This document shows positions 29,323-38,266 of a DNA stretch of 38,706 nucleotides, piece after piece. This stretch comes from Gemmatimonadota bacterium. Lineage in GTDB: Bacteria; Gemmatimonadota; Gemmatimonadetes; Gemmatimonadales; GWC2-71-9. Made by a program: the position numbers and the translations under genes. Where the stretch lies: positions 1-38,706 of the forward strand of contig QHUM01000058.1 in NCBI GenBank assembly GCA_003222135.1, in the 5' to 3' direction. The number at the start of each line of letters is the position of its first letter. Within the stretch, counting starts at the first letter, position 1. The notes under the pieces are model-generated. The model worked only from the letters and a program-made list of their open reading frames with translations. It searched no databases and was not told where the DNA came from.

Positions 29323-30377
29323 CCCTCGCTCCGGACCAGGGCTTCCCACAGGCCCTGGAGATAGGTGATCCCGAGCGCCCGATCGTACAGGCCGTACCCG
29401 GGGCGCCCGGTCTCGCCCCAGATCATGCGGCCGTGATCGGGACGCATCGGGCCCGCGAAGCCCACGTCCCGCAGGGCCCGCAACACCTGGAACAGGTCCA
29501 CGCTGCCGCACGCGGATGGGTGGGCGGTCTCGTGGAAGCGGCGCGCGCCCGTGACCAGCACGTTGCGGCAATGTGCGAAGTGAATCCGCCCCCCGTTCCC
29601 GCCCAGCGCGCCGAGCCGGCGTACCATCGCGGGCAGATCGTTCTCGGGGCTGGCGCCAAGCGAGCCGGTGCAGAAGGTCACGCCGTTCACCGGACTGTCG
29701 ACCAGCGCCACGAGCCGCTCGAGCGCGGCGGCGTTCGTGATGATCCGCGGCAGCCCGAAGATCGGCCACGGCGGGTCGTCGGGGTGGATGGCCAGGCGGA
29801 CGCCCGCTTCGCGGGCGACCGGGACCACGCGCTCGAGGAAGTACGCGAGATTGTCCCACAGCCGCTCCCCGTCCACCTCGCGGTAGGCGGCGATCAGCGC
29901 CTGCAGCTCGGCGGGCTGGTACGCTGTGGCCCAGCCCGGCAGGTCCGGCGCCCCGCGCGACAGATCCACTTGCGCGAGGGCGGCGTGGTCGTAGGCTAGC
30001 GCCGTAGAACCATCGGGCAGCCGCAGCGCGAGGTCGGTGCGTGTCCAGTCGAACACCGGCATGAAGTTGTAGCACAACACCGGGATGCCGAGCTCCCCCA
30101 TGCTGCAGACGCTGCGGCAAAAGTTTTCGATCAGGCGATCGCGGCCGCGGCGGCCGAGCTTGATGTTCTCGTGCACGGGGATGCTCTCGACCACGGGAAA
30201 GCGAAGCCCCGCGTCTTCGATCTGGGCCTTGAGGGTGCCGAGCCGCTCGCGGCTCCAGGGCTCGCCGACCGGCAGGTCGTACAGGGCGCTCACGACACCC
30301 GTCACGCCGGGGATCTGGCGGATGTGGGCGAGCGGGATCGGGTCCGCCGAGCCGAACCAGCGGAAGCTGGGGATCAC
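29319..30377 (-). CDS. uxuA: D-mannonate dehydratase
   Basis: A 352-residue protein, the shorter (about 350-residue) UxuA type. Start GTG at 30377 overlaps the KDG kinase stop (GTGA). Motifs: [86 protein letters not shown] and [11 protein letters not shown]. Histidines and cysteine in these motifs bind the Mn/Fe ion. It dehydrates D-mannonate to 2-keto-3-deoxy-D-gluconate (KDG), the entry into the lower uronate pathway encoded immediately upstream. The enzyme forming fructuronate from glucuronate (UxaC) is not in the window. Confidence 0.96.
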   Translation of the reverse strand: MIPSFRWFGSADPIPLAHIRQIPGVTGVVSALYDLPVGEPWSRERLGTLKAQIEDAGLRFPVVESIPVHENIKLGRRGRDRLIENFCRSVCSMGELGIPVLCYNFMPVFDWTRTDLALRLPDGSTALAYDHAALAQVDLSRGAPDLPGWATAYQPAELQALIAAYREVDGERLWDNLAYFLERVVPVAREAGVRLAIHPDDPPWPIFGLPRIITNAAALERLVALVDSPVNGVTFCTGSLGASPENDLPAMVRRLGALGGNGGRIHFAHCRNVLVTGARRFHETAHPSACGSVDLFQVLRALRDVGFAGPMRPDHGRMIWGETGRPGYGLYDRALGITYLQGLWEALVRSEG

Positions 30378-31369
30378 GCGCGCAGCAGCTCCTCGACTTC
30401 CTCAACGCTCGCGCGGCTGAAGTCTCCGGGCACGGTGAGCTTGAGGGCGCTCGCCGCCACCGCGAATTCCAGCGCCGCGGCCGGCCGGTCCCCGGCGAGC
30501 AATCGCGCGATGAGCGCCGCCGCGAAGCTGTCGCCGCCGCCCACACGGTCCACGACCTGCACGCAGTGCCGCCGGCTCTGCGCGAACGAGCGGGTCTCCG
30601 CGTCGTACAGCACGGCGCTCCAGCCGTGCTCCCGGGCGCCGAGGATCTCGCGCCGCGTGAGCGCTATGCGCTTCGCCTCGAAGCGCGCCGCAAGCTGCTC
30701 GGCGAGCCCGCGCGCGCGCTCGGGACTTGCGAGCGACCGGTCGTCGGCCGGCAGGCCGAGCATTGCGCTCACGGCCGCCGGGTTGCCGATCAGGACGCTG
30801 GCGCGCCGCGCCAGCGGCTCCATGAGGGGCCGCGGGTTCCGGTCGCGCCACAGGGCCTCGCGGTAGTTCAGGTCGAGGCTCACCGGCGTGCCCCGGGCAC
30901 GCGCGCACGCGATGGCGCCCGCGAGCGCCGCCACCGGGCCTTCACCGAGTGCGGGCGTGATCCCGGAGACGTGGAACCAGTCGGCCCCGGCGAGCACCGC
31001 GGGCCAGTCGATGCTGTGTGGGTCGAGGCGCGCGAATGCCGAGCCCGCGCGGTCGTACACGACGCGCATGGCCCGCAGATCCGCGCCCGGCTCCACGAAG
31101 TAGAGCCCCAGGCGTTCGCCGCCGCCCCCCCGCGCGATCCACCGGGTACCCACTCCTTCTTTCCTTAGTGTCTCGATGCCGGCATTTCCGAGGGGGTTGT
31201 CGGGAACGCGGGTCACGTAGTCGCACCGCACCCCGAGATGGCTCAGGGCGACCGCGACGTTCGCTTCCGCCCCGCCGAAGCAGGTGTGCAGCTCGGGCGA
31301 CTCGAGCAGTCGCTCCTCGCCCGGCGGGCTGAGCCGCAGCAGCAGCTCGCCGAACGTCACCACCCTCAT
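30374..31369 (-). CDS. kdgK: 2-keto-3-deoxygluconate kinase (PfkB family)
   Basis: A 331-residue ribokinase-family protein. ATG at 31369 overlaps the aldolase stop (ATGA). Motifs: [36 protein letters not shown] (substrate-binding Gly-Gly-Asn region), [10 protein letters not shown] and the PfkB active-site signature [14 protein letters not shown], with D280 as catalytic base. It phosphorylates KDG from UxuA to KDPG in the cytoplasm. Placement between uxuA and eda makes the substrate assignment firm. Confidence 0.95.
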   Translation of the reverse strand: MRVVTFGELLLRLSPPGEERLLESPELHTCFGGAEANVAVALSHLGVRCDYVTRVPDNPLGNAGIETLRKEGVGTRWIARGGGGERLGLYFVEPGADLRAMRVVYDRAGSAFARLDPHSIDWPAVLAGADWFHVSGITPALGEGPVAALAGAIACARARGTPVSLDLNYREALWRDRNPRPLMEPLARRASVLIGNPAAVSAMLGLPADDRSLASPERARGLAEQLAARFEAKRIALTRREILGAREHGWSAVLYDAETRSFAQSRRHCVQVVDRVGGGDSFAAALIARLLAGDRPAAALEFAVAASALKLTVPGDFSRASVEEVEELLRA

Positions 31370-32034
31370 GCGCGCGCCGCTCTGACCTGCGTGACCAGCA
31401 GCCGCGCCCGCGCGGTCAGCTCCGCGGCGCTCTCGTGGCCGAGCAGCGCCGCCCGCAGCAGCGCGCCCCCCACGCTCACCGCGGCGGCGCCGGCGCGGAT
31501 CCAGTCGCCGGCGTTCTCGAGCGTCACGCCGCCCGAGGGCACGAGCCGCAGGAACGGCAGCGGCGCGAGTACGTCCCGGATGAAGTCGGGGCCGAGCGAC
31601 GCGGCGGGAAACAGCTTCACGAGCGACGCGCCGGCGCGCCACGCCTCCAGCAGCTCCGTGGGAGTAAAGGCGCCGGGCATGCAGGGAACGTCGCGCTCGC
31701 GGCACGCGCGGATCACGGCGTGGTCGAGGGTCGGGCTGACCACGAAGCGTGCCCCGGCGTCGATGACGGCGCGCGCCGCGGCTTCGTCGAGCACCGTTCC
31801 GGCGCCCACCACGCACCCGGTGAGATGTTCGTCTCGGGCGAGCTCGGTGATCGCGGCGATCGCGCCGGGGGTCGTCAACGTGATTTCCACCGCGCCCACC
31901 CCTCCGGCCGCGAGCGCGCGCGCCACGGCGCGCAGCCGGACGGCTTCGGGTGCACGCACGACCGCGATCACGCCGCTCTCGAGCAGCGGGAGCCCACCCC
32001 TTTCTCCCCCGAGAGTCGTCGTCGTATGGGTCAT
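31366..32034 (-). CDS. eda: KDPG/KHG aldolase
   Basis: A 222-residue class I aldolase. ATG at 32034 overlaps the stop of the reductase gene (ATGA). E50 (GAVEITLTTPGA) is the catalytic acid/base and K140 (ASLVKLFPAASLGPDF) is the Schiff-base lysine. GAGTVLD, FVVSPTLD and PCMPGAFTPTELLEAW are all standard Eda motifs. It splits 2-keto-3-deoxy-6-phosphogluconate into pyruvate and glyceraldehyde-3-phosphate. The family's usual length is 205-220 residues. Confidence 0.96.
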   Translation of the reverse strand: MTHTTTTLGGERGGLPLLESGVIAVVRAPEAVRLRAVARALAAGGVGAVEITLTTPGAIAAITELARDEHLTGCVVGAGTVLDEAAARAVIDAGARFVVSPTLDHAVIRACRERDVPCMPGAFTPTELLEAWRAGASLVKLFPAASLGPDFIRDVLAPLPFLRLVPSGGVTLENAGDWIRAGAAAVSVGGALLRAALLGHESAAELTARARLLVTQVRAARA

Positions 32035-33512
32035 GGTCGGGTCCGGCCGGTGGTCGAGTGCTCCGGCATGCCACGCAGCGCGTCGAGTGCTGCATACACG
32101 CCCTCGCGCTCCAGCAGCAATAACCAGCGCGTCGTCGTCTCGACGAGACCGGGCAGCTCGGCGAGATTCCCCCCCCACAGGCTCGCGTCGCCGAGCGCGC
32201 TGGCGGCCAATCGCTCCAGGGCGGCTGCAAGTCCGGGGCCAGAAGCGGTCTCTCGACCCGCCGCTCGCCAGTGCCGCTCGATCAGCGGCAGATCGACGTC
32301 CCCACCGGGGGGCGGCGGACAGGAGCGGGCCCACTGGAGGTAAGCCGCGCAGGCCAGGGCCAGCCCCTGCGGCGCGCGCCCCCGCTTACGGGCGAACCCC
32401 GCGATCACCGGCGCGACGCGGAGCCGCAGCTTGGCGGTCTGGTTGGTAGCGATCACCCGCCACTCGTGATCGAGCCACGGGTTGCGAAACCGCTCGAGCA
32501 CCGTGCGGGCGAATGCCGCCGCCGCGTCGCCCGGGAGCTCCGTGCCCGCGGGAATTTCCTCGAACAGGATGTGCCGTAGAAACGCTCCCAGTCGCGGTTG
32601 CAGGGCGGCCTCCCGCACGGTCCGCACGCCCGCCAGGAGCGCGAGCGGTGCGGTCGCGGTGTGCGCGCCGTTCAACAGCCGCAGCTTGCGCTCCCGGTAG
32701 AACGCGATGTCGGGAGCGAAGATCACCGAGGCAGCGTCGATCGCGAACGCGGTGTGCAGCTCCGCGGGGTCGGCTGCGATCGCCCAGAAGCAGTGCGGCT
32801 CGGCGACGGTGAGGAGCGCGTCGCTGTACCCCACGCGCCGCTCGAGGGCCGCGTGCGCGTCTCGAGCGGGCGTGCCGGTCGTGATCCGGTCGACGAGCGA
32901 GGAGCAAAATCGTACACGGCGCCCGAGCCAGTCACGAAACTCGGGCGCATGCTCGCCCCCCTCCGCCAGTTGCTCGACCATCGCGGCGAGGCGAGGCCCG
33001 TTGTCGTCCACCAGCTCTGTCGGGATGACGAACACGGGCGGGCCGTCCGGGCGACGTGCGAACCGCGTGTGGAGCAGGTCGGTCAACCGCGCCGGAAACC
33101 CCGCGTCCAGCCGGAACCCCGCCTCCGTCACGTTGCTGACGATCACCCGTAGCTCCGGCCGCGCGACGATGTCGCGCACCGCGTCCCATTGGGTCTCGGC
33201 CACCAGCGCGCGCGCGATCGAGCCGACGAGGCGTGTGCGCTCCACGGGCGCGCCGTGCTCGAGCCCGCGCTCGACCAGCGTGAATAGGCCGTCCTGGGCG
33301 TTGAGGGCGGCCGCCTGGCCCTGGGGCGTGCTCTGCACCACGACGATGCGCCCGCCGAAAGCGCCGGCCGCATTCGCGGCGTCCACGGAGGCCGCGCACA
33401 CGGCGCGCAGTAGCATGCCGGTGCCGAACTGCAGCACCCGCTCCGGCAGTTCCGCGCGGTGGTAGGCGGCGCGCGGCCAGTGCGCGCCGCTCAAGCGCGG
33501 GAGGTCGGCCAT
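32031..33512 (-). CDS. Mannitol-dehydrogenase-family hexuronate reductase (tagaturonate/fructuronate reductase)
   Basis: A 493-residue NAD-dependent polyol dehydrogenase and the first gene of the 26-gene run. The N-terminal nucleotide site is PERVLQFGTGMLLRA. The catalytic region ERKLRLLNGAHTATAPLALL holds the family Lys-x(4)-Asn-x2-His set, and VSNVTEAGFRLD and FVIPTELVDDNG are typical. By eye it is closer to tagaturonate reductase (UxaB) than to fructuronate reductase (UxuB). However, the neighbouring dehydratase acts on mannonate, which needs fructuronate reduction, and no altronate dehydratase (UxaA) gene is here. Either the enzyme reduces fructuronate or a second branch is encoded elsewhere. 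The ATG at 33512 has no clear Shine-Dalgarno site. Confidence 0.9.
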   Translation of the reverse strand: MADLPRLSGAHWPRAAYHRAELPERVLQFGTGMLLRAVCAASVDAANAAGAFGGRIVVVQSTPQGQAAALNAQDGLFTLVERGLEHGAPVERTRLVGSIARALVAETQWDAVRDIVARPELRVIVSNVTEAGFRLDAGFPARLTDLLHTRFARRPDGPPVFVIPTELVDDNGPRLAAMVEQLAEGGEHAPEFRDWLGRRVRFCSSLVDRITTGTPARDAHAALERRVGYSDALLTVAEPHCFWAIAADPAELHTAFAIDAASVIFAPDIAFYRERKLRLLNGAHTATAPLALLAGVRTVREAALQPRLGAFLRHILFEEIPAGTELPGDAAAAFARTVLERFRNPWLDHEWRVIATNQTAKLRLRVAPVIAGFARKRGRAPQGLALACAAYLQWARSCPPPPGGDVDLPLIERHWRAAGRETASGPGLAAALERLAASALGDASLWGGNLAELPGLVETTTRWLLLLEREGVYAALDALRGMPEHSTTGRTRP

Positions 33513-33559
33513 GGCGAGAAGCTGGCTTCGAGAACGGCAGCGCGCTAGTTTCCTGCACG
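33513..33559. promoter_or_regulatory. 47-bp divergent intergenic region, presumed promoters and operator
   Basis: Only 47 bp separate the start of the minus-strand run from korA on the plus strand, so the promoters must overlap this gap or the coding ends. It contains a 12-bp dyad, GAAGCTGGCTTC (33518-33529; arms GAAGC/GCTTC), which could be a regulator site. I do not see convincing -35/-10 boxes or ribosome-binding sites for either gene; both may be leaderless or have their promoter inside the neighbour. Confidence 0.4.
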
Positions 33560-35404
33560 ATGGCCACGACCGCGACGTCTCCGGCGCGCGAATCGCGCGA
33601 CTCCGTCGTGATCCGGTTCGCCGGCGACTCGGGCGACGGCATGCAGGTGACGGGCGGCCGCTTCACGATCGAGACGGCGCTCGCCGGCAACGACCTCACC
33701 ACGTTCCCCGATTATCCGGCCGAGATCCGCGCGCCCGCGGGCACCACCTACGGCGTCTCGGCATTCCAGATCCACTTCGGCGCCGTCGATGTGATGACGC
33801 CCGGCGATCAGGTCGACGTGCTCGTCGCCATGAACCCCGCAGCGCTCAAGGTGGACTTGAAGGACCTGCGCGTCGGCGGCACGGTGGTCGTGGACCTGGG
33901 CGCCTTCACCGAGCGGAACCTCGCCAAAGCAGGGTTTACGACCAATCCGCTGGACGACGGCTCGCTCGCCCCGTACCAGGTCCTGAAGCTCGACGTCACG
34001 AAGCTCACGCTCGACGCCGTCAAACCGTCCGGGCTCCAGTCCCGGGAAGCGCACCGCTGCCGCAATATGTGGGCGCTCGGGCTGATGCTCTGGATGTACG
34101 GGCGCGATCGCGAGGCCACGGTGGGCTGGCTGAAGCAGAAGTTCGCCGGGCGGCCGGAGCTAGTGCAGGCGAACGTGGCGGCGCTGAACGCGGGGCATGC
34201 CTACGGCGAGACGGCCGAGATGTCGGAGTACGGGGTCGGCTACACGGTGCGGCGCGCGCCCGTCGCCCCAGGCGTGTACCGCACTGTCAGCGGGACCGAA
34301 GCGATCGCCTGGGGGCTGCTCGCCGGCCTGCGCGCGGCGGGGCTCGAGCGGATGATCTTCGCGGGGTATCCCATCACGCCGGCGTCGGTGCTGCTGCACA
34401 CCCTGGCTGGCCTGGCACGGTACGGCGTGATCACCTTCCAGGCCGAGGACGAGATCTCGGCGATCGGGGCCGCGGTCGGCGCGGCGTACGCCGGGGCGCT
34501 GGGCGTGACGTCGACCTCGGGCCCCGGCATGGCGCTCAAGACCGAGATGCTCGGCCTCGCGATCGCGACCGAGTTGCCGCTCGTCGTCGTGGACTCCCAG
34601 CGGGCCGGCCCCTCGACCGGCATGCCCACGAAAGCGGAGCAATCGGACCTGCTGCAGGCGGTCCACGGGCGGAACGCGGACGCGCCGCTCGTGGTGCTGG
34701 CCGCCGCCACCGCGACCGACTGCTTCGACGTCGCGATCGAAGCGGTCCGCCTCGCCACCAAGTACATGACCCCCGTGATCCTGCTCTCCGACGCATTTCT
34801 CGCCCACGCCGCCGAGCCGTGGCGCATGCCCGACCTCGATCGGTTGCCGCGCTTCCCGGTCCGATTCCGAACTGAGCCTGCGGGATTCCATCCCTTCCTG
34901 CGGGATGCGGAGACGCTGGCGCGGCCGTGGGCGCGCCCCGGCACACCGGGGCTCGAGCACCGCATCGGCGGGCTCGAAAAGGATTACGACACGGGACACA
35001 TCTCGTACGACCCGGAGAATCACGCGCGCATGACGCGCGCGCGCGCCGAGAAGATCGCCGGAATCGCGAACGACATCCCGCCCCAGAGCGTGGCGCTGGG
35101 CGCGGATCATGGCGCCGTCGCCGTGGTCGGGTGGGGCTCGACGTACGGCGCGATTCACCAGGCGGTGCGTCGGGCACGGCAGGACGGCGTCGACGCGTCG
35201 CACATCCACCTGCGCTACCTGAGCCCGTTCCCGCGCAACCTGGGCGAGCTGCTCAAGCGGTTCGACCGCGTCCTCGTGCCCGAGCTGAACACCGGTCAGC
35301 TGGTGCAGCTGTTGCGCGCGACGTATCTCGTGCCCGCCGAAGGGCTGAACAAGGTTCAAGGGAAGCCGTTCAAGGTCTCGGAGATCGCGGAGGCGATCCG
35401 ATGA
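33560..35404 (+). CDS. korA: 2-oxoacid:ferredoxin oxidoreductase, fused gamma-alpha subunit (KorA)
   Basis: A 614-residue protein starting at ATG 33560. Residues about 15-190 are the gamma domain (VVIRFAGDSGDGMQVTGGRF, TFPDYPAEIRAPAGTTYGVS). The rest is the alpha pyruvate-flavodoxin-type domain (SGTEAIAWGLLAGLRAAGL, FAGYPITPASVLLHTLAGLA, TTSGPGMALKTEMLGLA-like stretch, SQRAGPSTGMPTKAEQSDLL). A C-terminal domain with VVGWGSTYGAIHQAVRRA follows. Such KorA proteins pair with KorB to oxidise 2-oxoglutarate (or another 2-oxoacid) to the acyl-CoA while reducing ferredoxin. The stop overlaps korB by 4 bp (ATGA). Linkage to the sugar cluster is probably chance. Confidence 0.95.
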   Translation: MATTATSPARESRDSVVIRFAGDSGDGMQVTGGRFTIETALAGNDLTTFPDYPAEIRAPAGTTYGVSAFQIHFGAVDVMTPGDQVDVLVAMNPAALKVDLKDLRVGGTVVVDLGAFTERNLAKAGFTTNPLDDGSLAPYQVLKLDVTKLTLDAVKPSGLQSREAHRCRNMWALGLMLWMYGRDREATVGWLKQKFAGRPELVQANVAALNAGHAYGETAEMSEYGVGYTVRRAPVAPGVYRTVSGTEAIAWGLLAGLRAAGLERMIFAGYPITPASVLLHTLAGLARYGVITFQAEDEISAIGAAVGAAYAGALGVTSTSGPGMALKTEMLGLAIATELPLVVVDSQRAGPSTGMPTKAEQSDLLQAVHGRNADAPLVVLAAATATDCFDVAIEAVRLATKYMTPVILLSDAFLAHAAEPWRMPDLDRLPRFPVRFRTEPAGFHPFLRDAETLARPWARPGTPGLEHRIGGLEKDYDTGHISYDPENHARMTRARAEKIAGIANDIPPQSVALGADHGAVAVVGWGSTYGAIHQAVRRARQDGVDASHIHLRYLSPFPRNLGELLKRFDRVLVPELNTGQLVQLLRATYLVPAEGLNKVQGKPFKVSEIAEAIR

Positions 35405-36432
35405 CCGTTACGACGATCACCGACGCCGAGCTCCAGCCCAAGGATTACGCGTCCGACCAGGAGGTGCGCTGGTGCCCCGGCTGCGGGGACTACGCTATCC
35501 TCAAAGCGGTCCACAAGGCGATGGCGGAGGTGGGTGCGCGGCGGGAGCGCACCGTGGTCGTGTCCGGCATCGGGTGCGCGGCGCGGTTCCCCTACTACAT
35601 GTCCACCTACGGCTTCCACACGATCCACGGGCGCGCCCCGGCGATCGCCACGGGCATCAAGCTCGCGAATCCGGAGCTCGACGTGTGGGTGATGACAGGA
35701 GACGGCGACGGCCTGTCGATCGGGGGCAACCACATGCTCCACGTGCTGCGCCGCAACGTCGATCTCCAGATCGTCCTGTTCAACAACGAGATCTACGGTC
35801 TCACCAAGGGTCAGTACTCTCCTACGTCCCGGCGCGGCACGAAATCGCCGTCCACCCCGGGCGGCTCCGTCGATTACCCGGTGTCGGCCTGCGCGTTCGC
35901 GTTGGGGGCCGGGGCGCGGTTCGTCGCGCGCTCGGTCGACACGCTGCAGGGCCACCTGGTCGGTGTGCTGCAGCGCGCCCACGCGCACCGCGGCGCGTCG
36001 TTCGTCGAGGTGTTCCAGAACTGCGTGGTCTTTAATGACGGCGCGTTCGACAATTTCACCGCGAAGGACGGCGCGGCGGACACGCAGTTGCACGTCGAGC
36101 ACGGGAAGCCGTTGATCTTCGGCGCCCGACGGGACCGTGGGCTGCGCTTGAAGCCGGGGAAGCTTGAGATCGAGGTGGTCACGCTCTCCGAGGGCGGCGT
36201 GACGCCCGCCGACCTGCTGGTGCACGACCAGACCAACCGCGGGCTGGCGCACCTGCTCGTGGCGCTCGAGCCGCCCGGCTTCCCCGTGGCGCTGGGCGTG
36301 ATCTACTGCAATCCGGCCCCGTCGTTCGAGGCCCTCGTGCACGCGCAGGCCGGCGCGGCCGGCACGGGACGCCAGCCACCCGACCTGGCAGAACTGCTTA
36401 TGACTAAAGAAGGGACCTGGACCGTGAGGTGA
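35401..36432 (+). CDS. korB: 2-oxoacid:ferredoxin oxidoreductase beta subunit (KorB)
   Basis: A 343-residue thiamine-diphosphate-binding subunit; ATG 35401 overlaps the korA stop. It has WCPGCGDYAILKAVHKAM (C25, C28), SGIGCAARFPYYMSTYGFHT (C59), the TPP/Mg motif TGDGDGLSIGGNHMLHVLRR with NNEIYGLTKGQYSPTSRRG, and a further cysteine near the C-terminus (VIYCNPAPSFE). The cysteines hold a 4Fe-4S cluster in this family. With KorA it forms the complete two-gene KorAB enzyme. The KorAB architecture usually means 2-oxoglutarate as substrate, but pyruvate cannot be ruled out by eye. Confidence 0.95.
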   Translation: MTVTTITDAELQPKDYASDQEVRWCPGCGDYAILKAVHKAMAEVGARRERTVVVSGIGCAARFPYYMSTYGFHTIHGRAPAIATGIKLANPELDVWVMTGDGDGLSIGGNHMLHVLRRNVDLQIVLFNNEIYGLTKGQYSPTSRRGTKSPSTPGGSVDYPVSACAFALGAGARFVARSVDTLQGHLVGVLQRAHAHRGASFVEVFQNCVVFNDGAFDNFTAKDGAADTQLHVEHGKPLIFGARRDRGLRLKPGKLEIEVVTLSEGGVTPADLLVHDQTNRGLAHLLVALEPPGFPVALGVIYCNPAPSFEALVHAQAGAAGTGRQPPDLAELLMTKEGTWTVR

Positions 36433-36634
36433 CCCTACAACAGGTGTGGCTCTCACGCCGCACGGACGATTCCTGCCGAGCCTTTCCCCTTTCACGCCAC
36501 ACGTGAGACTCCCGAACTGAGCTGAGCACTTGCGCACGGTGACGCGGCGTGACCGCCATCACCCGGGAAGGCATGTGGCTTGCCCGCAAGTGAGCTGACC
36601 GTCACACGGCGCGTCTCCGTCATACGCGCAACCC
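36433..36634. promoter_or_regulatory. 202-bp non-coding region with repeated TCACGCC motifs, upstream of the sigma factor
   Basis: No credible gene is seen. TCACGCCGCACG (36453-36464) is repeated as TCACGCCACACG (36492-36503) 39 bp later, and TCACGCCGC occurs inverted at 36544-36552. GTGTGGC-TCTCACG (36444-36457) can pair with GCCACAC (36496-36502) and CGTGAGA (36502-36508), but in crossing order. ACTTGCG (36528-36534) pairs with CGCAAGT (36585-36591). This probably holds the korB 3' end and the promoter of the ECF sigma gene, with regulator sites. No T-rich terminator is visible. Confidence 0.45.
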
Positions 36635-37231
36635 ATGTCGCAGCCTGTGCCGACTGATGTCCGCGCCCCGACACTGCCGCTCGCCGGAGAGGAGCGAGGC
36701 TGGGCTGCGCGGATTCGCGCCGGCGATGCGGCCGCGTTCGAGCGGGCCTTCCGTACCTACCATCCGGCGCTGTGCAGATTCGCCTGCCGCTACGTGCACT
36801 CGCGCGACGTCGCGCAGGAGCTGGTGCACGATGTCTTCGCCACGCTGTGGGAAGAGCGCCGGCGCCTGAGCGTCGACAGGCTCAAGAGCTATCTGTACGC
36901 CGCCGTGCGCAATCTCGCGATCAGCCATCTCCGCCATGAGCTGGTCGAGCGGCGCTGGCGAGAGCGGGCGCCGGCCCACGCGGCTCCGCTCGACGAGAAC
37001 GAGGGCGAGCGGCGCCTCGAAACGGCCGAGCTGGAGGCGGCCGTGGAGCGGGTGCTGGACCGTGTTCCGGAGCGCTGTCGCCTGGCACTCACGCTGCGCT
37101 GGCAGCGGCAAATGAGCTACGCCGAAGTCGCCGCCGCCATGGGCATCTCGGTTAAAACCGTGGAGATCTACGTGGGCCGTGGGCTCGCGGCTCTGAGACA
37201 GAGCTACGAGACCCTGGCGCCGCACCGCTGA
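36635..37231 (+). CDS. ECF-type RNA polymerase sigma-70 factor
   Basis: A 198-residue sigma factor with region 2 at about residues 24-100 (FERAFRTYHPALCRFACRYV, DVAQELVHDVFATLWEERRR, LKSYLYAAVRNLAISHLRHE) and region 4 at about 130-192 (VLDRVPERCRLALTLRWQ, MSYAEVAAAMGISVKTVEIY helix-turn-helix). It is followed by fecR and a SusC-like receptor gene on the same strand, the standard cell-surface signalling cassette for polysaccharide uptake in Bacteroidetes-like bacteria. When FecR is released by a substrate signal through the receptor, this factor would direct transcription of the uptake genes. A role in controlling the sugar run is possible but not shown. Confidence 0.95.
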   Translation: MSQPVPTDVRAPTLPLAGEERGWAARIRAGDAAAFERAFRTYHPALCRFACRYVHSRDVAQELVHDVFATLWEERRRLSVDRLKSYLYAAVRNLAISHLRHELVERRWRERAPAHAAPLDENEGERRLETAELEAAVERVLDRVPERCRLALTLRWQRQMSYAEVAAAMGISVKTVEIYVGRGLAALRQSYETLAPHR

Positions 37232-37290
37232 GCTCGCCGCCTCCTCGATAGTCGATAGGGGATTTGGTCCCCCCTCCGCGTCCCATAGTC

Positions 37291-38229
37291 ATGACCGATG
37301 AATTGGACTGGAGGCTGCTCGACCGGTTCCTGGCTGGCGAATGCAGTCCCCCTGAGCGAGCGGCGGTCCTCCAGTGGCTCGAGAGCCATCCGCTTGTAGC
37401 CCAATACCTCGAGGTGGTGAGGCGTGCGCTGGCGAAGCACGAGGTCAAGCCCTCGCCCCGGCGCTGGCCGGGGGCGGCATCGCACGGATTCCGGATCGCC
37501 GCCGTCCTGGCGCTCGTGGCCGGCGCCGCGGCCCTGTGGCGTGTGGAGTCGTTGCGTCACAAACCCGCGTTGCGCGAGTTCACCACGGCCCGAGGACGCC
37601 GCGCCGCCATTCGATTCGACGATGGGACGAGGATCGTGTTGAGCGTCGACTCGAAGCTCCGCGTGCCGGCGGACTACGGCGTGACGGCGCGAGCTGTCTA
37701 TCTCGAGGGGGAAGCGTACTTCGCGATCGCGCACGACCCTGCCAAGCCCTTCGCCGTACACGCGGGGCAAGGTCTCATCTGGGACCTGGGCACGCGGTTC
37801 GGCGTGCGGGCTTATACGGACGAGCAGGATGTGGAGGTCGTTGTGGCGGATGGGAAGGTACGCGTGCGCCCCGCCGGCGCGCTCGATTCCCCCGGCCAGG
37901 TGGTGAGCGAGGGGGAGCTCAGCCGGTTGGATCACACGGGCGTGCCCAGCCTCCCGAGACGAGTCGACACCCGACGCTATCTCGCGTGGACCGCGGGGCA
38001 CCTGGCATTCCAGGATACGCCGTTGGGGGTCGTGTTGCCGCAGCTGGCCCGCTGGTACGACGTGGACTTCACGCTCGGGGCGGGCTCGTTGGCCGACCGG
38101 CACCTCACGCTTTCGGTGCGCGGCGAGCCGATCGCGCAAGTCCTCGACGCCATCGCGCTGCTGGCGCATGCCCGGTACGAGCGCGCTGGGCGGAGTGTGA
38201 CCTTCTACCCGACTACGCCCCAGCGCTAA
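37291..38229 (+). CDS. FecR-type anti-sigma factor
   Basis: A 312-residue membrane regulator. Start ATG 37291, 59 bp after the sigma gene stop; the frame extends a little upstream from a TTG at 37264, but MTDELDWRLLDRFLAGECSP is the typical beginning. The cytoplasmic N-terminal part (residues 1-65) should hold the sigma factor. One membrane helix at about 67-84 (FRIAAVLALVAGAAALWR) follows, then the periplasmic FecR domain (RRAAIRFDDGTRIVLSVDSK, AVYLEGEAYFAIAHDPAKPF, GTRFGVRAYTDEQDVEVVVA). The C-terminal DUF4974-like domain (DTPLGVVLPQLARWYDVDF) contacts the receptor. The 59-bp spacer between the genes shows no clear structure. Confidence 0.93.
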   Translation: MTDELDWRLLDRFLAGECSPPERAAVLQWLESHPLVAQYLEVVRRALAKHEVKPSPRRWPGAASHGFRIAAVLALVAGAAALWRVESLRHKPALREFTTARGRRAAIRFDDGTRIVLSVDSKLRVPADYGVTARAVYLEGEAYFAIAHDPAKPFAVHAGQGLIWDLGTRFGVRAYTDEQDVEVVVADGKVRVRPAGALDSPGQVVSEGELSRLDHTGVPSLPRRVDTRRYLAWTAGHLAFQDTPLGVVLPQLARWYDVDFTLGAGSLADRHLTLSVRGEPIAQVLDAIALLAHARYERAGRSVTFYPTTPQR

Positions 38230-38266
38230 TGCTGTGCCAAACACCTTGCTTCAGGGAGCGGCTCGC

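Noticed and set aside
36404..36674. Short minus-strand frames of about 60 codons in the region between korB and the sigma gene
   Set aside because: They have no recognisable features, overlap the coding ends of korB or the sigma gene, and the region is better explained as regulatory.
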